Of a DNA stretch of 64,000 nucleotides, positions 25,488 through 33,023 are shown piece by piece. The DNA is from CAZVVT01 sp964630595 (lineage in GTDB: Bacteria > Chlamydiota > Chlamydiia > Chlamydiales > VFKH01), in assembly GCA_964630595.1 (NCBI GenBank), contig CAZVVT010000006.1, forward strand, positions 1 to 64,000. The letters run 5' to 3'. Both the position numbers and the translations under genes were made by a program. The notes under the pieces were generated by a model that had not been told where the DNA came from, searched no databases, and worked only from the letters and a program-made list of their open reading frames with translations. Positions within the stretch are counted from its first letter, which is position 1; each line of letters starts with the position of its first letter.

Positions 25488-27086
25488 ATGGAAGAAGATC
25501 TGCTATGGGCTATCGCCGTTTTTGCTGTTGTAATTGGCCTGGGGTACCTAGCCAAAAAGATCAAAGTCCCCTACCCCATTGCCCTAGTAATCGGGGGGTT
25601 GCTACTCAGCTTATTCCCCGTTTTCTATCCCCATCTTCCTACGGTCGTTCTTGAACCCAACCTGATCTTTTTGACCGTTCTTCCCCCCATTTTGTTCGCT
25701 GGAGGCTACTTCACTTCCGTGGGGGGCTTTCGTCGCAACGCCTTTGTCATTGCGCTGCTGGCCATTGGTCTGGTGATTGCCACAGCCGCAGCGGTGGCTG
25801 GCCTGGCGCATGGGTATAGCGGTATGATTTGGCCCGCCGCTTTTGCCTTGGGGGCCATCGTCTCCCCCCCCGACGCGACCGCAGCGATGGCCATTACGCA
25901 GCGTCTCAAGATCTCGCACAAAGTTGTCTCCATTCTCGACGGTGAAAGCCTTGTCAATGATGCTACAGCGCTGATTTTCTACCGTTTTAGCTTGGTCGCA
26001 TTGGCTACAGGGGTCTTTTCTTGGAGCGTGGCCTCGATCGACTTTGTCTGGATTTGTTGCTCTACCATTGTCATGGGATTAGTCGTTGCTGCCATCGCCT
26101 CCTGGGTTACGCAGCGCCTGGATGACACTTGTCTCTCCATCGGCGTCTCGCTCATCACCGCCTACTTAAGCTACGTGTTGGCCTATGAACTGGTCGGTTC
26201 AGGAGTTTTAAGCGCCGTTGCAGCGGGCCTCTACATGGGCTGGAAGGTGCCGCGCACTATCGACCCCATCATCAACATCGAAGCCGTAGCTTTTTGGAAG
26301 ACCTTCATCTTCTTAATCGATGGCGCCGTGTTTATGCTCATCGGCCTTCAATTGCCCGCCATCATCGACGACTTGGCGCGGCTAAACGTGAAAGACCTCG
26401 TCCTCTATCCTATCTACATTAACTTGGTTCTGATCCTCGTCCGTTTCGCCTTTGTCTTTGGAGCCACCTATCTGCCCATTCGAATTTTCCCGCGGCTCAA
26501 AAACCAGTATCTTCACCTGACCTGGCGCCACTCGCTGGTGCTCAGCTGGTCGGGCATGCGCGGCGTGGTCTCCCTTGCCGCAGCCATGGCCATTCCCATT
26601 GTCTTGGGCGGTACCCCCATCCACGACCGCAGCTTGATCATCTATTTGACCTTTACGGTGATCTTCTTCACGCTGGTCGTGCAAGGGCTGACTCTCCCCT
26701 TCCTGATCCGCTTCCTTGGTTTGGTCAACCAACACGACGAAGATCTCGACGAAGCTAAAGTGCGTTTGCAAATCGCCAAAATGGCCGTAGACCATCTCCA
26801 TAAAATGCATCAGCGCGGCGACCTAGAGCTAGAACAGCTCCAGCGCCTGCTGCGTCCTTGGAGCGATGCAAGCGAGGCGGCGAATGAGATCATCGAAGAG
26901 CGAAGCGATGAAAAGGTCACAAAAGCACGCAAACACTACGTAGATGCTCAATTGGAAATCCTCAAACTGCAGCGCGCTCAAGTGCTCGAGCTGCACAGAG
27001 ATGGCGGTATTAGCACACCCGTCATGCGCAAAATATTGGGCAGCATCGATTTCGATGTAGCACGTCTCAGTGGATTAGAGATTTAA
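25488..27086 (+). CDS. Na+/H+ antiporter, CPA1 (NhaP-like) family
   Basis: A 532-residue membrane protein with about 12-13 spans. The CPA1 signatures are present: 'GAIVSPPDATAAMAITQRL' (the TM with the ion-binding aspartate) and 'LDGESLVNDATALIFYRF' (the ESxxND motif). 'WSGMRGVVSLAAAMAIP' is the conserved arginine-bearing segment. A soluble helical tail of ~120 residues follows the last span, usual for the eukaryote-like/YjcE-type branch. It exchanges protons for sodium (or potassium) to keep cytoplasmic pH and ion balance. The 3' end overlaps the convergent aldolase gene by 4 bases. Confidence 0.92.
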   Translation: MEEDLLWAIAVFAVVIGLGYLAKKIKVPYPIALVIGGLLLSLFPVFYPHLPTVVLEPNLIFLTVLPPILFAGGYFTSVGGFRRNAFVIALLAIGLVIATAAAVAGLAHGYSGMIWPAAFALGAIVSPPDATAAMAITQRLKISHKVVSILDGESLVNDATALIFYRFSLVALATGVFSWSVASIDFVWICCSTIVMGLVVAAIASWVTQRLDDTCLSIGVSLITAYLSYVLAYELVGSGVLSAVAAGLYMGWKVPRTIDPIINIEAVAFWKTFIFLIDGAVFMLIGLQLPAIIDDLARLNVKDLVLYPIYINLVLILVRFAFVFGATYLPIRIFPRLKNQYLHLTWRHSLVLSWSGMRGVVSLAAAMAIPIVLGGTPIHDRSLIIYLTFTVIFFTLVVQGLTLPFLIRFLGLVNQHDEDLDEAKVRLQIAKMAVDHLHKMHQRGDLELEQLQRLLRPWSDASEAANEIIEERSDEKVTKARKHYVDAQLEILKLQRAQVLELHRDGGISTPVMRKILGSIDFDVARLSGLEI

Positions 27087-28141
27087 GCAATCCCAATCTC
27101 TTTGCAGGCATAGACGCTCTGCACAGCGTTGAGAAGCGCAATTCCCTCTTTCATGGGCTTCTGGAAGGCTTTTCGGCCTGTAATGAGCCCCATGCCCCCT
27201 GCACGCTTGTTGATGACGGCCGTTGCCACCGCATCCTGCAGATCATTTTTGCCGGAAGGTCCACCTGAATTGATCAGCCCCATGCGGCCCATGTAGCAGT
27301 TCGCTACTTGGTAGCGCGTAAGGTCAATGGGGTGGTCAGTGGCCAGCTCGGTGTACATCTTTTCGCTGTACTTGCCGAACTTTAACGCCTGAAAGCCTCC
27401 GTTACATTCCGGCAGCTTCTGCTTGATGATGTCGGCTTCAATCGTCACGCCCAAATGGTTGGCCTGCCCCGTTAGGTCCGCGGCCAAATGGTAGTCCTTG
27501 TCCCCGGTCTTAAAGTTTGAGTTGCGTAAGTAGCACCACAGAATTGTCGCCATGCCCAGCTCATGTGCATGGGCAAAGGCCTGAGAGATCTCCACGATTT
27601 GTCGGTCGCTTTCGGGCGAGCCAAAATAAATTGTTGCCCCAATCGCCGCCGCTCCCATGTCATAGGCCTGTTCTACCGAAGCAAACAAAATCTGATCGTA
27701 CTTGTTGGGATAGGAGAGAAACTCATTGTGGCTGATCTTCACCACGAAAGGGATCTTATGACTGTACTTGCGCGCTACGCTGCCCAGCACGCCCAAGGTC
27801 GAAGCCACCCCGTTGCAACCGCCTTCAATAGCCAGCTTCACAATGTTTTCCGGATCGAAATACTCTGGGTTCGGCGCAAACGACGCTCCTGCGCTATGCT
27901 CGATGCCCTGGTCCACCGGCAGCAGCGAAAGATATCCGGTCCCCTTCAAATTGCCCGACCAGAGCAGCCATTGCAACATCGTCAGCACACGGTTATTGCG
28001 GTCTGAGGGCATGAAAATGCGGTCGATCCAATCTCGCCCTGGAATATGGAGCATCTCTTTCTTAATCGTCGTGCACTTGTGCCCCAGCAGATCCTCTGCT
28101 CGTCCACCCAAAATCGTCTGAATCTCGCTGTGCTGTAACAT
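27083..28141 (-). CDS. fbaB: Fructose-bisphosphate aldolase class I (DhnA/FbaB type)
   Basis: A 352-residue archaeal-type class I aldolase, which cleaves fructose 1,6-bisphosphate through a Schiff-base lysine. Matching segments: 'LSLLPVDQGIEHSAGASF', 'FVVKISHNEFLSYP', 'GAAAIGATIYFGSPESDRQI' and, near the end, 'LINSGGPSGKNDLQDAV' (phosphate-binding GGPS) and 'GGMGLITGRKAFQKP'. Chlamydiae rely on this enzyme (DhnA in C. trachomatis) rather than class II aldolase. With PFP at the right edge it forms the core of glycolysis. Its ribosome-binding site lies in the arm of a perfect hairpin (28149-28166). Confidence 0.93.
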   Translation of the reverse strand: MLQHSEIQTILGGRAEDLLGHKCTTIKKEMLHIPGRDWIDRIFMPSDRNNRVLTMLQWLLWSGNLKGTGYLSLLPVDQGIEHSAGASFAPNPEYFDPENIVKLAIEGGCNGVASTLGVLGSVARKYSHKIPFVVKISHNEFLSYPNKYDQILFASVEQAYDMGAAAIGATIYFGSPESDRQIVEISQAFAHAHELGMATILWCYLRNSNFKTGDKDYHLAADLTGQANHLGVTIEADIIKQKLPECNGGFQALKFGKYSEKMYTELATDHPIDLTRYQVANCYMGRMGLINSGGPSGKNDLQDAVATAVINKRAGGMGLITGRKAFQKPMKEGIALLNAVQSVYACKEIGIA

Positions 28142-28148
28142 CTACTTT

Positions 28149-28166
28149 CCTCGCTCTCTAGCGAGG
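28149..28166 (-). promoter_or_regulatory. Hairpin covering the fbaB ribosome-binding site
   Basis: On the transcribed (minus) strand, CCTCGCT and AGCGAGG pair perfectly over 7 bp with a 4-base loop (AGAG). The 3' arm contains the AGG of the AGGA that lies six bases before the aldolase ATG. Folding would hide the site. No T-run follows, so it is not an intrinsic terminator in either direction. A role in translation control is inferred. Confidence 0.55.
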
Positions 28167-28172
28167 GCCATC

Positions 28173-29282
28173 TTATGCCCTGGTGGCTTTTCGTGACAAG
28201 GCTGAGCCGGCATCGAGCCGGTCGCGCAGCGCTTTAATGCCGGGTTCTAATTTGAGTAGCGCATCATGGCGCTCAACGACACGTTTTTCCAGTTTGCCCA
28301 GGCTCTTTGCAACATCTCCTAAGATCCTTGGATATTCGCCTGATTTGAGTTCAGCAAAGGCTTCGGTTGCGGCTTTGAGACGTTCTTGCTCGGCAGCAGC
28401 AGTTTCACAGCTGGCGCGGGCGCGTGCTTCTAGGGCGGTCACGCTGCGGCCTAAAGTGCCTTCTAGAGTGTGCAGATCGCGCATAAACCCTTCTACGCGT
28501 TCGCGCTGAGCCGAAATATCGCGATGAACAGCCTGGAGTCGTTCCATATCAGCACGTTTGCTGGCCGTGCGCTCTCTGATGCGAGTCACTTCCGCGGCTA
28601 AGCCACGCGTCAGCGTTTCCGCTTCGGTTTTTTTATCCATCAGCCGTTCCAAAGTAGTTCCCAACGTTGTCATGAGCTCTCGTTTAGCCGCATTGAGCCG
28701 CTCAATGTTGGCTGCGGCCCCCTCTGCTCTACCCAACTCCTCTCCCAGTGCTCGCACTTTTTCCGCATAAGTACCGACGGCTGTGCTAATCGCACCCGCT
28801 GTTGTCGTCAGCAAGGCGTTGTCTTGATCAAGCAGAGTCAAGCTTGCTTCCAGCTCTGCTTGCTCTTTCTGTAAGTCGGCCTGCACTTGCCGCAGCTCGT
28901 CTAAACTACCATCGAGTGCCTGTACCTGCCTAGTCCCTTCCGCCGTTGCCTGCGCAACCGCCTCATCTGCTTCTCGTGCAGGAAGCACGCGTACGATAGC
29001 AATAGCCCCTAAAACAGCCCCTGCAGCGATAAATAAAAGGGCCCCGCTGGTGATCCAAAGCACGGAAGCGCTAGCGAGCACAAAGGGAGTAGCCAAGCTT
29101 ACAACAGTGAGTGCAAGCGCGGCCAAGGCAACTGCCGTAACAACCGAAAGAATGATGACTCCTGCGCGGCCCACGGCTTTATACGAGTTGCCCGTGAGTA
29201 CGGTGGCCCCTTGAGTGACTACAGCGACTGCTGCGCCAGCTACAACGCTTGAGGGGGCGGGAAGAGCTGCTGCTGCTGCCAT
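28173..29282 (-). CDS. Inc-like membrane protein with long coiled coil
   Basis: A 369-residue protein. Residues ~38-100 make a bilobed hydrophobic pair ('GVIILSVVTAVALAALALTVV' region, then 'LWITSGALLFIAAGAVLGAI' region) joined by a short turn, the signature layout of chlamydial inclusion-membrane (Inc) proteins. From ~105 to 360 it is almost entirely charged heptad-like coiled coil (QVQALDGSLDELRQVQADLQ). No signal peptide. Incs are T3SS substrates placed in the inclusion membrane; some, such as IncA, use coiled coils to bridge membranes. ATG 29282 follows the previous stop directly and has a strong AAGGAGGA. Function is inferred from architecture. Confidence 0.6.
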   Translation of the reverse strand: MAAAAALPAPSSVVAGAAVAVVTQGATVLTGNSYKAVGRAGVIILSVVTAVALAALALTVVSLATPFVLASASVLWITSGALLFIAAGAVLGAIAIVRVLPAREADEAVAQATAEGTRQVQALDGSLDELRQVQADLQKEQAELEASLTLLDQDNALLTTTAGAISTAVGTYAEKVRALGEELGRAEGAAANIERLNAAKRELMTTLGTTLERLMDKKTEAETLTRGLAAEVTRIRERTASKRADMERLQAVHRDISAQRERVEGFMRDLHTLEGTLGRSVTALEARARASCETAAAEQERLKAATEAFAELKSGEYPRILGDVAKSLGKLEKRVVERHDALLKLEPGIKALRDRLDAGSALSRKATRA

Positions 29283-30512
29283 TTACCTTCCTCCTTTTAC
29301 TTCGGCGGCACCGCCGCCCGATCTACGTGCAGCCAACCGAGCCGCAAGGCTGATTCCTGTAGGAACTCTTGGCGGCGGTGGTGGTGCAGCAATGGCGGGG
29401 CTGGGAGGCGGTGGAGGAAGCGCGGGGCTGTCTCCTTCGGTCCCCGACGCTTCTTCCCGCAGTTGAACGGATACCCCTTCACGAGAAAGGTGAGCGGTAA
29501 TTTGCTTCAGAAGAGATTCGATGTGCGCTTTTGTCGTATCCTCTCGTCCCAGTGCCTCTTTTAGTTCCAGTATTCCTCGAAGGGTAGCTTCGAAAGCCGT
29601 GCGCGTGGCAACGATTTCTGGCGCTAGGCGATCTAGAGTCGATAAAAGTCGAGCACGTTCGGAGCTTGTACTGTCAGTTGCAGTGCTCATCGTTTCAGCA
29701 GTGGTCACAGCCTTTTTCAAGTTTTCCAAAAGTGCGGAGTAACGATCTTGCACTTCGCGGCCCACCCCCACTTGACGTGCCAATGCTTCACTGTCTTCTT
29801 CCAATCGACGACATAGCTCAGCATCCTGTCCGCTAAAGGCGATCAGCGCCGTAAGAGCTTCACTCAACTCTCCCCGAGAACCCTCAAAAGCTCCTGTCAG
29901 CTGTCCCATCGTTGCTACAGCATCCCGAAACGTTTTCTCCTCCGTATCTTCGCGTGCAATTACAATGCCTGTTTCTTCCAGTGCGGCCTTGACGCGACGC
30001 GTCATGACATCAAGACGCTCCGTCGGCTCTCCCAGCGCCTCTGCATGTCTGGTAAGATCGGCCGCTGACTTAGCAACGCCGGTGGCTGTAGCGGCCATGG
30101 CATCCCCTGCACTTGTCAGGCGCTGCTGCACATGAGCAAGCCTTGCCGACGTTTCTTGCAGCGCTTTGGTTTGCTTGGAGAGTTGATCTACTCTTTCCTG
30201 GTAAGCAGCAGCAAATTTTGCCGCCTGGGCCGGAGTCAACGAGCCCCTTTGCTTACAAGCAATGTAGCAAGCGCCTAATGAAAGCAGAACAACGAGTGCC
30301 GCTGCCGAAATAGCAGCAATCTTGGCAAGATTGGGAATGGCTGCATAGACCGTGCCCCCCGCTGCGCCCGTAGTCGCCCCGCCGCATCCCAGCCAAGCAA
30401 TGGCGCGAGAAGTGCCCATGCATAATTTACCGGGTGCTTCCACCACTCTTTTTACCAAATCGCCAGCAAGACTAGCTCGCAGGGCCGCCCCTACATCCGA
30501 TACCGCGCTCAT
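29283..30512 (-). CDS. Inc-like coiled-coil protein with polyproline tail
   Basis: A 409-residue protein, apparently a partner of the adjacent downstream coiled-coil protein. Hydrophobic segments occur at about residues 40-60 (Gly/Ala-rich) and 63-88 ('IAAISAAALVVLLSLGACYIA'), followed by a coiled coil of ~230 residues. The C-terminal 60 residues are different: two runs of consecutive prolines ('ALPPPPPSPAIAAPPPPPRV'), then a basic, Ala-rich end (SLAARLAARRSGGGA). Polyproline runs bind SH3, EVH1 or profilin-type host modules in other systems; here this is inference. Two-gene operon with tight coupling (stop and next start adjacent). Confidence 0.6.
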   Translation of the reverse strand: MSAVSDVGAALRASLAGDLVKRVVEAPGKLCMGTSRAIAWLGCGGATTGAAGGTVYAAIPNLAKIAAISAAALVVLLSLGACYIACKQRGSLTPAQAAKFAAAYQERVDQLSKQTKALQETSARLAHVQQRLTSAGDAMAATATGVAKSAADLTRHAEALGEPTERLDVMTRRVKAALEETGIVIAREDTEEKTFRDAVATMGQLTGAFEGSRGELSEALTALIAFSGQDAELCRRLEEDSEALARQVGVGREVQDRYSALLENLKKAVTTAETMSTATDSTSSERARLLSTLDRLAPEIVATRTAFEATLRGILELKEALGREDTTKAHIESLLKQITAHLSREGVSVQLREEASGTEGDSPALPPPPPSPAIAAPPPPPRVPTGISLAARLAARRSGGGAAEVKGGR

Positions 30513-30558
30513 AAACCGGATCTTAATAAAATCTTTGCTTTATGTATATAAAGATTTT

Positions 30559-31107
30559 TTAAATCTCGCGCGGCGGGCGGCGCCATTTCCAAAAGGCGGG
30601 GCCGTAATCCATGGTGATTTGCTCGCCTTTAGCGATGGGCTTGGTGGCGAAATTCAGGACGCGCAGAATGCCCTCGATAACGACCGTAACGGGTTGACAG
30701 TTAGGGGCAAAACTGTGGTTGGCAAAGCGGATGTCGGAGCCATACTCTGCAGCGTCGATGATGAAGCGGACGGGCACGCCCGGCAGTGTGTACTCTCCTG
30801 CGTAGTGGTTGCGACGAGTGCGCAGCAAAGGGCGCTTCTTGACCATCCCTGTATATTCACCGATGAAAGCCCCTTCAGGGATTTCTTCTTCGGCAAAAAG
30901 TCCAAAGCCAATTACCTCATCGATGAAGCGCACCGTTGTTTGCGGAGGCAGCAGCTTCGCCTTCCACAAGGCGCCCATCCATCTGCGGCGAAGAATTTCA
31001 GGTTCCTCGGGAAGCGCGCGGACCCATTCGATGACCTGTCGCTTGATTCTCTCTGAGGCAAAGAGGGGGCGCGCTACGCGAAAATAGGAGGATGGAGTAG
31101 GATGCAT
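30559..31107 (-). CDS. SET-domain protein methyltransferase (NUE-like)
   Basis: A 182-residue protein, with ATG 31107 chosen because the longer frame has no homology-like features upstream. The SET core is complete: 'GFGLFAEEEIPEGAFIGEYTG' region at 67-87 (starts GFGLFA), 'DIRFANHSFAPNCQPV' at 125-140 with the RFxNHSxxPNC SAM/pseudoknot motif, and 'QITMDYGPAFW' with the catalytic tyrosine Y168. The post-SET cysteines are absent. In C. trachomatis the SET protein NUE is a secreted effector that methylates histones. This could do the same, or modify bacterial histone-like Hc proteins. It is divergent from the DUF4870 gene, with start codons overlapping in ATGCAT. Confidence 0.85.
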   Translation of the reverse strand: MHPTPSSYFRVARPLFASERIKRQVIEWVRALPEEPEILRRRWMGALWKAKLLPPQTTVRFIDEVIGFGLFAEEEIPEGAFIGEYTGMVKKRPLLRTRRNHYAGEYTLPGVPVRFIIDAAEYGSDIRFANHSFAPNCQPVTVVIEGILRVLNFATKPIAKGEQITMDYGPAFWKWRRPPREI

Positions 31108-31473
31108 CTTATGGATAAGATAGCCCCCAAACACAATGAACGCCAGTGGGCTGCCGGCTGTCACCTTGCGGCCTTTTTGGGATTTGTGATTCTCCCCATT
31201 GGGACCATCCTGGGGCCTCTTACGGTCTGGTTGCTCAAACGGCAAGGTATGCCTCTTGTTGATATTGCAGGGCGTCAATCTCTGAACTTTCAGATTACCC
31301 TTCTTATCCTGACGCTCATCGCCTTCTCCTTCACTCTGTGGGGATTTGGCTGGGCCTTTTTCGGGGTTATTTTGATCAACCTTTTCAACGTTGTCATGGT
31401 CGTGATGGCTGCTGTCAAAACGGTCAATGGCAATCAGTGGCACTATCCCTTCGCGTTTCGGTTTCTGCGATGA
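31102..31473 (+). CDS. DUF4870-type membrane protein
   Basis: A 123-residue protein with three to four membrane segments, matching the DUF4870 family: 'NERQWAAGCHLAAFLGFV', 'GPLTVWLLKRQGMPLVD' and 'AGRQSLNFQITLLILTL', the latter close to the family's conserved 'ALNFQI'. Function unknown. ATG 31102 lies inside the divergent SET gene's start region; ATG 31111 (MDKIAPKHNERQ) with a better-spaced AGG is also plausible. Its stop overlaps the SOD start (ATGA), suggesting translational coupling. Confidence 0.8.
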   Translation: MHLMDKIAPKHNERQWAAGCHLAAFLGFVILPIGTILGPLTVWLLKRQGMPLVDIAGRQSLNFQITLLILTLIAFSFTLWGFGWAFFGVILINLFNVVMVVMAAVKTVNGNQWHYPFAFRFLR

Positions 31474-32102
31474 AAAAAATCCTCTTTCTCTTAGCTCTCA
31501 CTGCACAGAGTTTCGCGGCTTTTGTCGCCAAAGACTATGGTGCTCTTCTAGGAACACCGGGCTTTTCTGACGAAGCACTCAAGATGCACTTTGCTCTCTA
31601 CAACGGCTACGTCACCAACGCGAACAAGTTGATGGACGAAATGACGGCGCTCAGCGCCGATGGCAAAGTCTCTACTCCAGAGTGGGCAGAGCTGCGCCGC
31701 CGCTTTGGTTGGGAGTGGGACGGCATGCGGCTGCATGAGCTCTACTTTGAGAACATGGGCGGCACTACTCCCCTTGCGGAAACCGATCCCCTCGCCCTCC
31801 AAATCGCCAAAGACTTTGGCAGCTATGACGAGTGGAAAGCCGACTTCATTGCCACAGGTGCCATGCGCGGCATTGGTTGGGCGATACTCTACTGGGACAA
31901 ACAGTCCGGCCGCCTCTACAACACATGGATCAATGAACATGATGTGGGCCACCTTGCCGGCGGCACACCCATTCTTGTCATGGACGTCTTCGAACACGCT
32001 TACCTGATCGACTACAAACTCGCCCGCGCCAAATACATCGACGCCTTCTTTGCCATCATCAAATGGAAAGCAGCCAGCCAGCGCTTCACTTCAAATTCTT
32101 GA
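31470..32102 (+). CDS. Exported Fe/Mn superoxide dismutase
   Basis: A 210-residue protein with a signal peptide (MKKILFLLALTAQSFAA) and a full SOD fold. The four metal ligands are recognisable: H40 ('LKMHFALYNGYVTNAN'), H89 ('MRLHELYFENMGG'), D172 and H176 ('MDVFEHAYLIDY'). The usual KHH after the first ligand is replaced by LYN, so second-sphere chemistry may differ. Fe versus Mn is not decidable. The leader suggests a periplasmic or surface role against host-derived superoxide, unlike the cytosolic SodM of Chlamydia. The start overlaps the DUF4870 stop by 4 bases; the 3' end overlaps tpx by 17. Confidence 0.88.
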   Translation: MKKILFLLALTAQSFAAFVAKDYGALLGTPGFSDEALKMHFALYNGYVTNANKLMDEMTALSADGKVSTPEWAELRRRFGWEWDGMRLHELYFENMGGTTPLAETDPLALQIAKDFGSYDEWKADFIATGAMRGIGWAILYWDKQSGRLYNTWINEHDVGHLAGGTPILVMDVFEHAYLIDYKLARAKYIDAFFAIIKWKAASQRFTSNS

Positions 32103-32592
32103 GCACTGCGTCGTAGTCTGGCTCGCTTGTCATCTCCGAAACGAGTTGCACGTAGCGCAAAATCAGGTTTTGATCGAAGACAAAAATGGAGCGGGCCAGC
32201 AGCTTGAGCGGATCAATCAGAATACCGAAGGCTTGCGCCAAAGCGCGCTCTTTGTAGTCAGACAGCACTTTCATGACAGAGCAGCTCGCCTCTTTCGTCC
32301 AGCGATCTTGTGCAAAGGGCAGGTCGAGGCTTACCGTAATCAGTGTCGCTCCGGAATGTTTCTTCGCTTCCTGCTCAAAGCGGCGGCTTTCGGTATTACA
32401 CACTCCAGTATCAAGAGAGGGCACGCAGGAAATCAGCAGTGGTTTGCCGGCGAAGGAGTGCAGATCAACCGAGCTCATGTCTGGCGCTGTCAGCGCAATT
32501 TGGGGGCACTTATCCCCTACTGCAATACGGCCCCCAACCAGTGGCAGAGGTTTTCCTTTGAAGGTAACGGCATTAGCGAGGGGCATGAACAC
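32086..32592 (-). CDS. tpx: Thiol peroxidase
   Basis: A 168-residue atypical 2-Cys peroxiredoxin that reduces H2O2 and lipid hydroperoxides with thioredoxin. The peroxidatic cysteine is C65 in 'SLDTGVCNTESRRFEQEA'; the resolving cysteine is in 'WTKEASCSVMKVLSDY'. N-terminal 'VTFKGKPLPLVGG' and 'APDMSSVDLHSFAGK' are typical Tpx. 'ISCVPSL' keeps the conserved Pro-Ser-Leu. Probably periplasm-independent, with no leader. It overlaps the upstream DUF2937 gene by 20 bases and the convergent SOD gene by 17. Confidence 0.95.
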   Translation of the reverse strand: MFMPLANAVTFKGKPLPLVGGRIAVGDKCPQIALTAPDMSSVDLHSFAGKPLLISCVPSLDTGVCNTESRRFEQEAKKHSGATLITVSLDLPFAQDRWTKEASCSVMKVLSDYKERALAQAFGILIDPLKLLARSIFVFDQNLILRYVQLVSEMTSEPDYDAVLKNLK

Positions 32593-33004
32593 TCCGAGGT
32601 TTAAGCACTAGTGATACCAATAGGCCCACACAAAGATAGGCCAGCGCTTCTAGGTTAACTGCAAAGCCGATTTGAAAACCACGAACTGTTTCCCATGCAA
32701 GCGAAGAGTCGAAATGTGATGCGAACACAAAAGGTCTGGTCCAGGCAGAGGCACTACTTAGAGCCGCTTTTGCTTTCGTAAAGGAAGAGAGCCGATCCAT
32801 GAGCTGGGTCATCACCTCGCCCTGATTTTTCACAATCGGGTCACTGCTTGCTTTGAGATGACTCGCCGCCGCCTCCGGACGCGAGACTCTTTTCCAGTGG
32901 CGCAGCTCATTGATGTGCCCTTCGAGTCGCTGCTCGTACTGCGTCATGAAGAAGGGAACCTGCAAGAAAAGAAAGAGGCAGGCAATGGTGAAAAGCTTAT
33001 ACAT
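32573..33004 (-). CDS. DUF2937 family protein
   Basis: A 143-residue protein starting MYKLFTIACLFLFLQVPFF, with an N-terminal membrane anchor, a helical middle and a second membrane segment near the C-terminus ('LEALAYLCVGLLVSLVL'). 'QVPFFMTQYEQRLEGHINEL', 'KASSDPIV' and 'ETVRGFQIGFAVNLEAL' follow the pattern of the DUF2937 family. Function unknown. I use ATG 33004; an earlier frame start at 33046 would run back into the ankyrin gene. It likely shares a transcript with tpx. Confidence 0.7.
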   Translation of the reverse strand: MYKLFTIACLFLFLQVPFFMTQYEQRLEGHINELRHWKRVSRPEAAASHLKASSDPIVKNQGEVMTQLMDRLSSFTKAKAALSSASAWTRPFVFASHFDSSLAWETVRGFQIGFAVNLEALAYLCVGLLVSLVLKPRSVHAPR

Positions 33005-33023
33005 AGACAATCTCCATAGTTTT

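Noticed and set aside
28149..28166. Intrinsic terminator downstream of the Inc-like operon
   Set aside because: The hairpin has no T-run after it in the minus direction; it fits better as a structure over the fbaB ribosome-binding site.
29283..29400. WH2-like actin-binding motif after the polyproline tail
   Set aside because: The basic stretch SLAARLAARR lacks the LKKV-type core of WH2 domains.
30352..31056. A 234-residue plus-strand reading frame
   Set aside because: It lies antisense to the SET gene and the Inc-like gene, has a low-complexity composition and no recognisable features.
31108..31443. N-terminal extension of the SET protein upstream of ATG 31107
   Set aside because: It is antisense to the DUF4870 coding region; its composition is that of a shadow frame.
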